Below are positions 17,871-26,548 of a stretch of 64,000 nt of DNA, piece by piece; the stretch's first letter is position 1, and the number at the start of each line of letters is the position of its first letter. The stretch spans positions 186,001 to 250,000 of the forward strand of contig CAJUCW010000001.1 in assembly GCA_910585275.1 (NCBI GenBank), in the 5' to 3' direction. Position numbers and translations under genes: made by a program. The notes under the pieces were generated by a model, which worked only from the letters and a program-made list of their open reading frames with translations, did not search any database and had not been told where the DNA came from. The stretch is from an uncultured Muribaculaceae bacterium. Lineage in GTDB: Bacteria > Bacteroidota > Bacteroidia > Bacteroidales > Muribaculaceae.

Positions 17871-17907
17871 ATGCCGGGGAAAGGATTTAAATCCAACCCC
17901 GGCATCC
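17871..17907. terminator. Strong hairpin between malate dehydrogenase and trkA
   Basis: A perfect 10-bp stem (GATGCCGGGG with CCCCGGCATC) encloses an inner palindrome GGATTT-AAATCC. It lies 59 bp beyond the stop of the malate dehydrogenase gene on the minus strand and 55 bp before the trkA start. There is no T-run on the minus strand after it, so it may be a weak or Rho-assisted terminator or an mRNA 3'-end stabiliser. Confidence 0.45.
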
Positions 17908-17966
17908 TCGGTCGTTACGGGTCAAATTTCTTTGACCAAAAATTCCAAATCACCTATCCTATATCA

Positions 17967-18965
17967 TCAAAGATTAGGGTTGATTTTGCTCCATTCGGCA
18001 ACAGGAGGAAGCACACCCATCTCGATTACTTCGTCGCGCAATTCGCAAAGATGTTTGTAGCTCTTCTCCAAGTCCGCCTCTTCGGCAGGAGTACCTTTCA
18101 CAGGTTTAACCTCTACGCCGTCTTTAGTCACGGTCGTTTCCATTGCCATCATGATATTATGGAACTTGTCGTTGTTGACATAAGTTCCGACAGGCCATGT
18201 GAAGGGCTTGCCTCCCATAGAGGCCGCAATCATCTCAATCGACAGATAGGCCGGGCTCTGGAACGATGAACGTCCGCGGAGGTCGATGATATGTTTACCG
18301 CCCTGGATTACATTCTGGCGGATTTTCTCCCAGTCTGCCTCGGGAAGTTTTTCCGTGCCGATGATGGTGTCGAGCGGTTTGCCGTCAACCAATGTGGTTG
18401 ACGCAAATACAGCCATTTGTTCGCCGTGGCCGCCATACGTACGGCAATTGACAATCTCGGAAGCCGGAAGCTTGAAGTATTTCACAAGCTGGTCTTGCAG
18501 GCGCGTGCTGTCAAGAGCGGCGAGTGTGGCCACCTGCGATGGCTTCAGACCGGAATAAATCAAAGCGATAAGGCCTGTTATATCTGCGGGATTGAATACC
18601 ACTACACAGAACTTGGCATCGGGACAATACGTTTTAACGTTCTTACCGAATTCCTCGGCAATGGCGGCATTACCCTTCAGAAGATCTTCACGGGTCATAC
18701 CCGCCTTACGGGCGGCACCGCCCGACGACACAATATATTTGGCTCCGGTAAAAGCTTCCTTCACGTCTGAAGTAAAAGTGAGGTTAACGCCCTCGAAAGC
18801 ACAATGATAAAGTTCCTCTGCCACACCCTCAAGAGCAGGTGCATAAGGATCATAAAGGCATACGTTAGGGGTCAGGCGCATCATCAATGCGGTCTGGGCC
18901 ATATTCGAGCCAATCATGCCCGCAGCTCCGACGATGAGCAATTTGTCATTACATAAGAAGTCCAT
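17967..18965 (-). CDS. mdh: Malate dehydrogenase
   Basis: A 332-residue lactate/malate dehydrogenase-family protein. It shows an NAD-binding loop (LLIVGAAGMIGSNMAQ, residue 9), substrate-side motifs STRLQDQL (about 153) and the catalytic His in TYGGHGEQMAVF (about 176). It interconverts malate and oxaloacetate in the cytoplasm, in Bacteroidales mainly serving the reductive branch to fumarate and succinate. It stands alone on the minus strand with its own candidate promoter upstream and a hairpin downstream. Confidence 0.92.
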   Translation of the reverse strand: MDFLCNDKLLIVGAAGMIGSNMAQTALMMRLTPNVCLYDPYAPALEGVAEELYHCAFEGVNLTFTSDVKEAFTGAKYIVSSGGAARKAGMTREDLLKGNAAIAEEFGKNVKTYCPDAKFCVVVFNPADITGLIALIYSGLKPSQVATLAALDSTRLQDQLVKYFKLPASEIVNCRTYGGHGEQMAVFASTTLVDGKPLDTIIGTEKLPEADWEKIRQNVIQGGKHIIDLRGRSSFQSPAYLSIEMIAASMGGKPFTWPVGTYVNNDKFHNIMMAMETTVTKDGVEVKPVKGTPAEEADLEKSYKHLCELRDEVIEMGVLPPVAEWSKINPNL

Positions 18966-19043
18966 AGTTGTTGTATATAATAGGTAACAGAATGATTAGT
19001 CACTCTATTTTTGATAACACTCGGGAATAAGAATCTATCCTGA

Positions 19044-19073
19044 CAATTATACTTTTTTTACTTTTTTTACAAA
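19044..19073 (-). promoter_or_regulatory. Candidate promoter of malate dehydrogenase
   Basis: On the minus strand TTTG (19070-19073) is followed after 18 bp by TATAATTG (19044-19051), one mismatch from the Bacteroidota -7 consensus TAnnTTTG. The spacer contains two runs of seven A. It would give a leader of roughly 70 nt before the mdh start. Confidence 0.5.
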
Positions 19074-19145
19074 TACTCCATCATCACTCTTATCGTTACC
19101 TTATTTCTACAATGCGTTCGTGCGCAATCACATAATACTCACGGT

Positions 19146-20159
19146 TCACATAAAACCTGGGTCTGATTCAAACGGATATTCCAAAGGAAGCGCTTCTCCG
19201 AAACTTTCCGCGAACGAACCATATCTCTCTTTTATAGCAATTTTCCATTCATTTATCCGCCTCAGCCGTTCAGGAGTCGGTTCCTTTGTGGCATCAGGCA
19301 ACTGTCGGTGGCGCCATGCCTTGACAATCTTTTCACCTTCCTTTATAGCTTCCATCCCTTTCGCATCAAGATAAGTGGCCTTGAAAACCTCCCAGATATA
19401 TTCCACCGCTTCTTCCGAAGGATGCACGAGGTCGGAAGCATAAAACCGGTAGTCGCGAAGGTCATCGTTGACGATTTCGTATGCCGGAAAATAATGACAG
19501 AAATCCAGGCGGCCACAAAGCTCTTCGACAGCCAGAAGAAGCACGGCCTTGGAATGGGAGTTGCCGGCAAAACCATCTTTAAGATGCCTCACCGGACTGA
19601 CAGTAAACACTATATGCAAGCGAGGAAACATTTCTTTCAAATCATTGGCAAGGCTCTCCCACACCTCCGTTATTTCATCCACCCCAAGCCGTCTTCGCAA
19701 GAACATTGCCGACGGTTGCTTATGGCAGTTCGCCACGATGTATTCCGGATTATCGGAGAGGGAATAGACGAACGATGTGCCGAACGTCACGAAAAGTGCC
19801 TGCGCCTTTCCAAGCAAATCGCAAACAATAGCCCTGCGCCTTCGAAACTCCACAATAGTGTCTGCCTTGAATTCAGAAGAAAGTTTGGAATCAAAAAGCC
19901 ATGACCTCGTCACACCGTCTTTTTCAAAAAGCGAAGAAAGAAATCCTGGCGAACCATCATCGTCAAGAACCGACCTCAGTGCTTTTTCTATCGAAAGCGG
20001 ATTATAAAGCACCGACAAGGGATTATACGCCTTCCATAAGCTGCCTCGCATACGCTTCCCTATGTTATCGGCAAAACAAGACCCCACAAGCATTGTCGGT
20101 ATGCCGGGATTAAGCTGAAAAGAAGCTTCCTGTGGTTTATATTCTGTCCTGAATTTCAT
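19146..20159 (-). CDS. GSCFA domain protein
   Basis: A 337-residue protein starting MKFRTEYKPQEASFQLNPG. The family-naming motif VGSCFADNIGKRM is at about residue 24. Further conserved features are FVTFGTSFVY (about 120) and VSPVRHLKDGF (about 200). It ends with a segment containing SDLVHPSEEAVEYIW, a GDSL/SGNH-like block with Asp and His. GSCFA proteins are common in Bacteroidota and are thought to be esterase-like, but their substrate is unknown. An upstream in-frame extension to 20252 was rejected because homology starts at MKFRTEY. The gene is divergent from the purine cluster. Confidence 0.85.
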   Translation of the reverse strand: MKFRTEYKPQEASFQLNPGIPTMLVGSCFADNIGKRMRGSLWKAYNPLSVLYNPLSIEKALRSVLDDDGSPGFLSSLFEKDGVTRSWLFDSKLSSEFKADTIVEFRRRRAIVCDLLGKAQALFVTFGTSFVYSLSDNPEYIVANCHKQPSAMFLRRRLGVDEITEVWESLANDLKEMFPRLHIVFTVSPVRHLKDGFAGNSHSKAVLLLAVEELCGRLDFCHYFPAYEIVNDDLRDYRFYASDLVHPSEEAVEYIWEVFKATYLDAKGMEAIKEGEKIVKAWRHRQLPDATKEPTPERLRRINEWKIAIKERYGSFAESFGEALPLEYPFESDPGFM

Positions 20160-20334
20160 ACATTCTGATAGCGGATTGACGATTAGAGAAACAACGATGC
20201 CACAGCCTGCATGATTCATTGCCGTGACTCGCAAAGCTACTAAAAAAAACACATACTCGCAACGATAAAAAGATTTTTCATACCACCCTCCATAATTGTC
20301 TTAATTTTATGATGATTATATCGTTTTTTTTTCT

Positions 20335-20342
20335 TAAATTTG
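20335..20342 (+). promoter_or_regulatory. -7 element of the purine gene cluster promoter
   Basis: TAAATTTG matches TAnnTTTG, preceded by a T-rich stretch (TCGTTTTTTTTCT) with no clear TTTG -33 box. If used, it gives a leader of about 275 nt before the purE GTG, which is long enough for leader-based control. Confidence 0.5.
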
Positions 20343-20621
20343 CACTTTAAAACCACAAAAGCCCGCTAAGGTAAAAAGATTCCGCTTCCAAATGATTTGG
20401 CATAGTCAAAACATATCCGCCACCAGACGAAAGCCTGGCATCAAGCCCGGCAACAAAAGCGTGCGGACAGTTTTTTCGGACTCCCTTATGCAAGCTTATG
20501 TAATGACCAAAAGCCGACACATGTCCGGCTGGAACCGACAGGTAAAAATTTGTAACGATATAATACGAGTGGACGCATTGAGTTTTCTTTGCGCCCATTC
20601 TTTTTAATCTTTTTTAAAGAC
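20343..20621 (+). other. Long 5' leader of the purine cluster
   Basis: No gene is supported here. Several short stems are visible: CCAG...CTGG around 20422-20437, and AGCCG...CGGCT around 20511-20529 (with ACACATGTC between). A TTTTTT run follows GCGGACAG near 20470. I see no match to the purine, PRPP or ZTP riboswitch cores, so a regulatory role is only suggested by length and structure. Confidence 0.3.
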
Positions 20622-21092
20622 GTGAAAATAGGTGTTGTTATGGGCTCCACCAGCGACTGGGGAGTCATGAAAGCCGCCACTGACACTCTCGCTCAGTTTG
20701 GCGTTGAATCGGAAACAAAAGTATTGAGCGCCCACCGCACTCCCGCGGAACTCGAAAAATGGGTAAGCGGTCTGCGCGACCGCGGTTTCGCGGCTGTGAT
20801 CGCAGCCGCCGGCGGGGCCGCACATCTTGCCGGAGTGGTCGCCGCTTTCACCACTCTCCCTGTTATCGGCGTGCCCATCAAGGCGCGTGCGCTCGAGGGC
20901 ATCGACTCGCTCCTTTCAATGGTGCAGATGCCTTCCGGAATACCGGTGGCTGTCGTGGCTATCGACGGTGCGAAAAACGCCGCACTCCTCGCCATAGAAA
21001 TGCTCGCCGTCACCGACAGCGGGCTCAAACAAAAAATGGATGACTTCCGCGCACAACAGGCGCAGAAAGTACTCGCATCCACACTCGACTAA
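20622..21092 (+). CDS. purE: N5-carboxyaminoimidazole ribonucleotide mutase
   Basis: 156 residues with a GTG start (VKIGVVMGSTSDWG). An upstream TTG in frame would add 11 residues with no homology. Conserved PurE elements are MGSTSDW (substrate phosphate), SAHRTP (about 42), GGAAHLAGVVAA (about 69) and MVQMPSGIPVA (about 100). This is the bacterial class I type, which converts N5-CAIR to CAIR and therefore needs PurK, not present in the window. First gene of the purine cluster, 14 bp before purL. Confidence 0.93.
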   Translation: MKIGVVMGSTSDWGVMKAATDTLAQFGVESETKVLSAHRTPAELEKWVSGLRDRGFAAVIAAAGGAAHLAGVVAAFTTLPVIGVPIKARALEGIDSLLSMVQMPSGIPVAVVAIDGAKNAALLAIEMLAVTDSGLKQKMDDFRAQQAQKVLASTLD

Positions 21093-21106
21093 ACTTATCC
21101 TCCGTT

Positions 21107-24100
21107 ATGAAACCATACAGAATTTTCGTTGAGAAACGTGAACCCTACCGGGTGGAGGCAGACAGCCTCCGCAACGAACTCAACTCCAACCTTGGTCTGA
21201 ACATTTCATCGCTTCGACTGATTTGCGTTTACGACCTTTTCGGGTTCTCGCCGGAACTTGTGGAGAAGAGCAGCTACAAAGTGTTTGGCGAACCTGCCAC
21301 CGACAATGTCTCCGACTCTGTCGATTTTGAAGGACGTCCCTATCTGGCAGTGGAATCATTGCCCGGACAGTTCGACCAGCGTGCGGCGGCTGCCGTGGAT
21401 TGCGTGAAACTTATCCAGCCCGACGCCGACATCGACATCCGCAGCGCCAAACTTATGATTTTCGATTCATCTGTAGGCGACGAAGATATGAAGAAAATCG
21501 CCCATTATTGCATCAATGCAGTGGAGTCGAGGGAGAAAGACCTTTCGGTGCTTGCCGCTCCAGAGCGTGCGGCGGCCAAACCCGTGGCCGTGCTCGAAGG
21601 GTTCCGCACCATCACGGCCGCCCAGGCGCCGGCATGGTGCAAGGAGAAGGGACTCGCCATGAACGGCGACGACCTCATGGAAGTGGTGAAGTATTTCACC
21701 GCCGAAGGACGCGACCCTAATGAAACGGAACTCCGCATCCTCGACACATATTGGAGCGACCATTGCCGCCACACCACGTTCACTACAGAACTGACCGACA
21801 TAAAGGTTGACGATTCTTTCGCATCGGCCGACCTCGAAGAGAGCCTTCGCCAATGGCATGAAATCCGCAAGGAACTCGGGCGCGAAAACAAGCCGCTCTG
21901 CCTTATGGACCTCGCCACAATCGGGGCGCGCTATCTCCGCAAGACAGGTAAACTCGACGACCTCGAACAGAGCGAAGAAAACAACGCTTGCAGCATATAC
22001 GTGGATGTGGATGTTGACGGAGAAACCGAGCGTTGGCTCCTTCAGTTTAAAAACGAGACTCACAACCATCCCACTGAAATCGAACCTTTCGGAGGGGCTT
22101 CCACATGTCTCGGAGGCGCCATCCGCGACCCGTTGAGCGGACGCAGCTATGTCTATCAGGCAATGCGTGTCACCGGTGCCGGCAACATTTACCAGCCCGT
22201 CAATGAAACCCTCGAAGGTAAACTGCCCCAGCGCGTCATTTCGCTTCGTGCAGCCGCAGGATATTCATCTTATGGCAACCAGATAGGACTCGCAACCACG
22301 CATGTGCGCGAAATTTATCATCCCGATTATGTGGCAAAACGCCTTGAGGTGGGTGCCGTGGTAGGTGCCGTAAAAGCTTCTGACGTGCGTCGCGAGAGCC
22401 CTGCCCCGGGCGACGTGGTGCTCATGTTCGGCGGCAGAACCGGGCGCGACGGCATCGGCGGAGCCACCGGCTCTTCTAAAGAACACACCACCTCTTCTCT
22501 TGAGGAATGCGGGTCTGAAGTCCAGAAAGGCAACGCCCCCGAAGAAAGGAAGATTGCGCGTCTGTTCCGGCGTCCGGAAGTGACAAGACTCATCAAGAAA
22601 TCGAACGACTTCGGAGCCGGAGGTGTGAGTGTGGCCATCGGCGAACTTACCGACGGCCTTGACATACACCTTGACCGTGTGCCGACCAAATATTCCGGAC
22701 TCAACACCACGGAGCTTGCCATCAGCGAAAGCCAAGAAAGAATGTCGGTGGTGGTTGAAGCCAAAGACATGGATGAGTTTATGAAATACTGCCATGAGGA
22801 GAACCTTGAGGTGAACCATGTGGCTGACGTAACCGATTCCGGACGTATGCGAATGTTCTACGGCGACAAGGTTGTGGCCGACCTCAGCCGTGAGTTTATC
22901 GACTCCGCAGGCGCACGCCATTTCACAGAGGCCACAATAGGCACAATCGAACCATGCGACCCGTTTGAAAGAGAAGTGAAGGGCGATTCCGTAAAAGAGA
23001 AAATGCTCAATCTCCTCGCCGATGACAATGTAACATCGCAGAAAGGACTTATCGAACATTTCGATTCGTCCATCGGAAAATCTACGGTGCTTATGCCCTT
23101 CGGAGGAAAAACACAGCAGTCGGAGGCCCAGGTTTCCGTCCAGAAACTTCCCGTCGGCAACCATCAGACCGACACCGCCAGCATGATGGCGTTCGGATTC
23201 AACCCCTTCCTGATGAGCTGGAGTCCCTATCACGGTGCGGCATATTCCGTGGTCGAGGCTGTGAGCAAGTCTGTAGCCGCAGGCGCGGATTTCGAGCGTC
23301 TCCGCTTCTCCTATCAGGAATATTTCGAACGCATGCACTCTCGCCTCTCCTGGGGCAAACCTCTGGCAGCCCTTCTCGGCACTCTCCGGATGCAAACCGA
23401 ACTCGGACTTGCATCGATTGGCGGCAAGGATTCCATGAGCGGCACGTTTGCCAACATCAGCGTGCCTCCCACTCTGATTGCATTCGGTGTGGCTCCGGTA
23501 AGCGCAAACGATGTGATTGGCACGGAATTCAAGACTCCGGGCAATTTCCTTTACATCGTGCGTCATAATCCGCTTCCGTCGCTTATGCCCGACACTAAGG
23601 CGCTGATGGAAAATTACCGTATGCTCCATCGTCTTATAAAAGAGGGCACCGTTGTTTCCGGATATGCACTCGGATTTGGAGGCGCCACTGAAGCTATCGC
23701 TAAAATGAGCTTCGGCAACAGGCTCGGTGTGGAGGTAACGATAAAGGAAAGCGACCTCTTCAATTACGGCAACGGATCAATCCTGGTGGAGAGCAAGGAT
23801 ATACTTGAAATCCCGGGATTCGAACTCATCGGTAAGGTGACAGGCGAGCCAACCCTTGCAATAAACGGCGAAAAAATCACAATCGACGAAGCCTACGAGG
23901 CGAACCGCGACAGATTCACAGCCGTCTATCCCGACCGTAGCGGCGTGACGGGTTCTGCCGTCAATGCAGTCTCCTCAACGGAGGTGGCAGAATATCCGGG
24001 GGCGGCCAAAGAGCACCCGGTGGTGTATCTACCCGTTTTCCCGGGCACCAACTGCGATTACGACATGGCGAAATCGTTTGCCGCCGAGGGCGCGGAAATC

Positions 24101-24814
24101 ACAACGTCGGTATTCTGCAACCTGACGCCCGACGATGTGGAGAAATCCACTTCCGACATGGCTTCACACATCGATGCATGCGACATACTCGCTTTCTCCG
24201 GAGGCTTCTCCGAAGGCGACGAGCCCGACGGCAGCGGCAAATTCATTGCCAGCGTCATCATGAACGAAAAGGTGAAAGCCGCCATCGAAAGGCTAATGGC
24301 TCGCGGAGGTCTTATACTCGGCATCTGCAACGGTTTCCAGGCACTCGTGAAGTCAGGGCTGCTCCCGTTCGGCAAAATCGGAGAACTCGGTCCGGATTCA
24401 CCCACGCTGTTCCACAACGACATCAACCGCCACATCTCTCAGATTGTATCCACACGTGTGGGTTCCGTGGCATCGCCCTGGCTCAAAGGATTCACGCCCG
24501 GCGAACTTCATTCGGTTGCGGCATCGCACGGCGAAGGGAAATTCGTCGCCAACGCCGACCTCGCGGCCTCGCTCCACAAGAACGGCCAGATTGCATTCCA
24601 GTATGCCGACCTTGAAGGCAACGCCACGATGACTTCCCCGGCCAACCCCAACGGTTCGACCGAAGCCATCGAGGGAATCATTTCGCCCGATGGTCTTATC
24701 CTCGGAAAGATGGGTCATTCCGAACGTTACGACGAAGGGTTGATGAAGAATATCTCCGGCAACAAGCGCCAGAACCTCTTCGCAAATGCCGTGGCTTATT
24801 TCCGTAAGAAATAA
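21107..24814 (+). CDS. purL: Phosphoribosylformylglycinamidine synthase (large single-chain PurL)
   Basis: 1235 residues, the long PurL form in which synthase and glutaminase are fused (E. coli about 1295). In order it has a PurS-like N-terminal domain and a linker with the signature YWSDHCRHTTF (about 222). Two AIR-synthase-like halves follow (HNHPTEIEPFGGA at about 320; second half from about 640). Last is a class I glutaminase from about 965, with the nucleophile in GICNGFQ (Cys about 1074) and His in SHGEGKFV (about 1141). It makes FGAM from FGAR, glutamine and ATP. No separate purS or purQ is needed. It lies 54 bp before purM. Confidence 0.97.
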   Translation: MKPYRIFVEKREPYRVEADSLRNELNSNLGLNISSLRLICVYDLFGFSPELVEKSSYKVFGEPATDNVSDSVDFEGRPYLAVESLPGQFDQRAAAAVDCVKLIQPDADIDIRSAKLMIFDSSVGDEDMKKIAHYCINAVESREKDLSVLAAPERAAAKPVAVLEGFRTITAAQAPAWCKEKGLAMNGDDLMEVVKYFTAEGRDPNETELRILDTYWSDHCRHTTFTTELTDIKVDDSFASADLEESLRQWHEIRKELGRENKPLCLMDLATIGARYLRKTGKLDDLEQSEENNACSIYVDVDVDGETERWLLQFKNETHNHPTEIEPFGGASTCLGGAIRDPLSGRSYVYQAMRVTGAGNIYQPVNETLEGKLPQRVISLRAAAGYSSYGNQIGLATTHVREIYHPDYVAKRLEVGAVVGAVKASDVRRESPAPGDVVLMFGGRTGRDGIGGATGSSKEHTTSSLEECGSEVQKGNAPEERKIARLFRRPEVTRLIKKSNDFGAGGVSVAIGELTDGLDIHLDRVPTKYSGLNTTELAISESQERMSVVVEAKDMDEFMKYCHEENLEVNHVADVTDSGRMRMFYGDKVVADLSREFIDSAGARHFTEATIGTIEPCDPFEREVKGDSVKEKMLNLLADDNVTSQKGLIEHFDSSIGKSTVLMPFGGKTQQSEAQVSVQKLPVGNHQTDTASMMAFGFNPFLMSWSPYHGAAYSVVEAVSKSVAAGADFERLRFSYQEYFERMHSRLSWGKPLAALLGTLRMQTELGLASIGGKDSMSGTFANISVPPTLIAFGVAPVSANDVIGTEFKTPGNFLYIVRHNPLPSLMPDTKALMENYRMLHRLIKEGTVVSGYALGFGGATEAIAKMSFGNRLGVEVTIKESDLFNYGNGSILVESKDILEIPGFELIGKVTGEPTLAINGEKITIDEAYEANRDRFTAVYPDRSGVTGSAVNAVSSTEVAEYPGAAKEHPVVYLPVFPGTNCDYDMAKSFAAEGAEITTSVFCNLTPDDVEKSTSDMASHIDACDILAFSGGFSEGDEPDGSGKFIASVIMNEKVKAAIERLMARGGLILGICNGFQALVKSGLLPFGKIGELGPDSPTLFHNDINRHISQIVSTRVGSVASPWLKGFTPGELHSVAASHGEGKFVANADLAASLHKNGQIAFQYADLEGNATMTSPANPNGSTEAIEGIISPDGLILGKMGHSERYDEGLMKNISGNKRQNLFANAVAYFRKK

Positions 24815-24868
24815 TCTGACCCGGTAATAAAGACGATTATCAAGAATTTTAGAAAAACAATATAAAAA

Positions 24869-25894
24869 ATGGCAAAAAGTTATGAAGCCTCAGGCGTAAA
24901 TCTGGAGGCGGGCTACGAAGTGGTGAGCCGTATCAAGAAGCATGTAGCTTCCACCAACCGTCCCGGATGCATGGGCAACATCGGTGCGTTCGGAGGAATG
25001 TTCGACCTCGGTTCGCTCGGCTACAAACACCCCATCCTCGTGAGCGGCACAGACGGCGTGGGCACAAAGCTTAAAATCGCTTTCGCGCTCGACAAACACG
25101 ACACCATCGGCATCGATGCTGTGGCGATGTGCGTGAACGACGTGCTCGCACAGGGCGCGGCGCCACTCCTTTTCCTCGACTATGTGGCGGTAGGTAAGAA
25201 CCGTCCCGCAGTGGTTGAAGCCATCGTGGCAGGTGTGGCTGAAGGTTGCCGTCAGGCCGGATGCGCCCTCGTAGGCGGCGAAACTGCCGAAATGCCCGGC
25301 ATGTATGCCGAAGAAGACTACGACATCGCCGGCTTCACCGTAGGCGCGGTGGAAAAAGAGCGTCTCATCGATTGCTCGAAAGTCAAGGCGGGAGACTTCC
25401 TCGTTGGCATCGCCTCTTCGGGCGTACATTCCAACGGATTCAGCCTCGTCCGCAAGATTGTGGCAGACAACGGACTCGACCTCAATGCCAAATATGAAGG
25501 CACAGGCGACCAAACTCTCGGAGAAATGCTTCTCACCCCTACCAAAATCTATGTAAAGCAGGTTCACGAGGTGCTCAAAGAAGTTGACGTTCACGGAATC
25601 GCCCACATCACCGGCGGTGGTTTCGATGAAAACATTCCCCGAATCCTTTCCGAAGGACAGGGCATCGAAGTGGAGGAAGGCAGCTGGGAAATACTCCCCG
25701 TTTTCCGTATCCTTGAGAAATATGGCAACGTGCCTCACCGTGAGATGTTCAACATCTTCAACATGGGCATAGGCATGGTTCTTGCCGTTGACGAGGCCGA
25801 CGTGGCTAAGACCATCGAAATCCTCACCAAGACCGGAGAAAAGGCTTCTGTCATCGGTAAGATAGTGGAAGGTAACGGAGTGACCATTAAATAA
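24869..25894 (+). CDS. purM: Phosphoribosylformylglycinamidine cyclo-ligase (AIR synthetase)
   Basis: 341 residues, full length. It shows the PurM motifs SGTDGVGTKLKIA (about 53), DAVAMCVNDVLAQGA (about 87), GGETAEMPGMY (about 134) and HITGGGFDENIPR (about 245). It closes FGAM to AIR with ATP. It follows purL in the same direction and precedes purN by 53 bp. Confidence 0.97.
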   Translation: MAKSYEASGVNLEAGYEVVSRIKKHVASTNRPGCMGNIGAFGGMFDLGSLGYKHPILVSGTDGVGTKLKIAFALDKHDTIGIDAVAMCVNDVLAQGAAPLLFLDYVAVGKNRPAVVEAIVAGVAEGCRQAGCALVGGETAEMPGMYAEEDYDIAGFTVGAVEKERLIDCSKVKAGDFLVGIASSGVHSNGFSLVRKIVADNGLDLNAKYEGTGDQTLGEMLLTPTKIYVKQVHEVLKEVDVHGIAHITGGGFDENIPRILSEGQGIEVEEGSWEILPVFRILEKYGNVPHREMFNIFNMGIGMVLAVDEADVAKTIEILTKTGEKASVIGKIVEGNGVTIK

Positions 25895-25947
25895 ATGTCA
25901 CCGGCATTAACCCGACATATTAACTAAACCCAAAAGAGTCAACACGG

Positions 25948-26520
25948 ATGAAAAGGAAAATTGCAGTTTTCGCCAGCGGCAACGGCTCGAATTTCGAAGC
26001 CATCGCCAAGGCATGCGCCGATGGGAAAATCAACGCCGAAATCGCACTTTGCGTCACCGACAATCCGGGAGCGTATGTAGTGGAACGTGCGAAAAGATTC
26101 AATGTCCCCGTCATAAAGTTCCGTCCGAAGGATTATGCCTCGAAAAAAGATTTCGAAACGATGCTCCTCGGTCATCTCCGCGAGAAAGGGGTGGAACTTA
26201 TCTGCCTGGCGGGATATATGCGAATCGTCGGAGAAACACTTCTGGAAGCATACGGCGGAAGAATCGTCAATATCCATCCTTCACTTCTTCCGGCGTTCCG
26301 TGGCGCAGATGCCATAGGGCAGGCAATGGACTACGGCGTGAAGATATTCGGAGTGTCGATACATTATGTCGATTCCTCGCTCGACGGCGGCAAAATCATT
26401 GCCCAGGCTGCAGTGGAATATGACGGCAACGACCGCGACGAACTCGAATCGCTCGTGCATGCGCGTGAACATGTGCTCTACCCCGCCACCGTAGCGCGTC
26501 TTGTTGACTCCTTACCTTAA
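25948..26520 (+). CDS. purN: Phosphoribosylglycinamide formyltransferase
   Basis: 190 residues. The phosphate-binding loop AVFASGNGSNFEAI is at the N-terminus. The catalytic region contains NIHPSLLPAFRGADA (about 110), with the active-site Asn and His, followed by GVSIHYVDSSLDGGKII (Asp about 142). It transfers a formyl group from 10-formyl-THF to GAR. Its cofactor link explains the presence of folD in the same cluster. Confidence 0.96.
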   Translation: MKRKIAVFASGNGSNFEAIAKACADGKINAEIALCVTDNPGAYVVERAKRFNVPVIKFRPKDYASKKDFETMLLGHLREKGVELICLAGYMRIVGETLLEAYGGRIVNIHPSLLPAFRGADAIGQAMDYGVKIFGVSIHYVDSSLDGGKIIAQAAVEYDGNDRDELESLVHAREHVLYPATVARLVDSLP

Positions 26521-26548
26521 TATATAATAAAACTAACCCTACCCATAT

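Noticed and set aside
20343..20621. Purine, PRPP or ZTP riboswitch upstream of purE
   Set aside because: Leader length fits, but none of the conserved cores of these riboswitches could be recognised by eye.
22265..23629. Long open frame on the strand opposite purL (454 codons)
   Set aside because: It is antisense to strongly conserved purL motifs, has a composition typical of a shadow frame and shows no family features.
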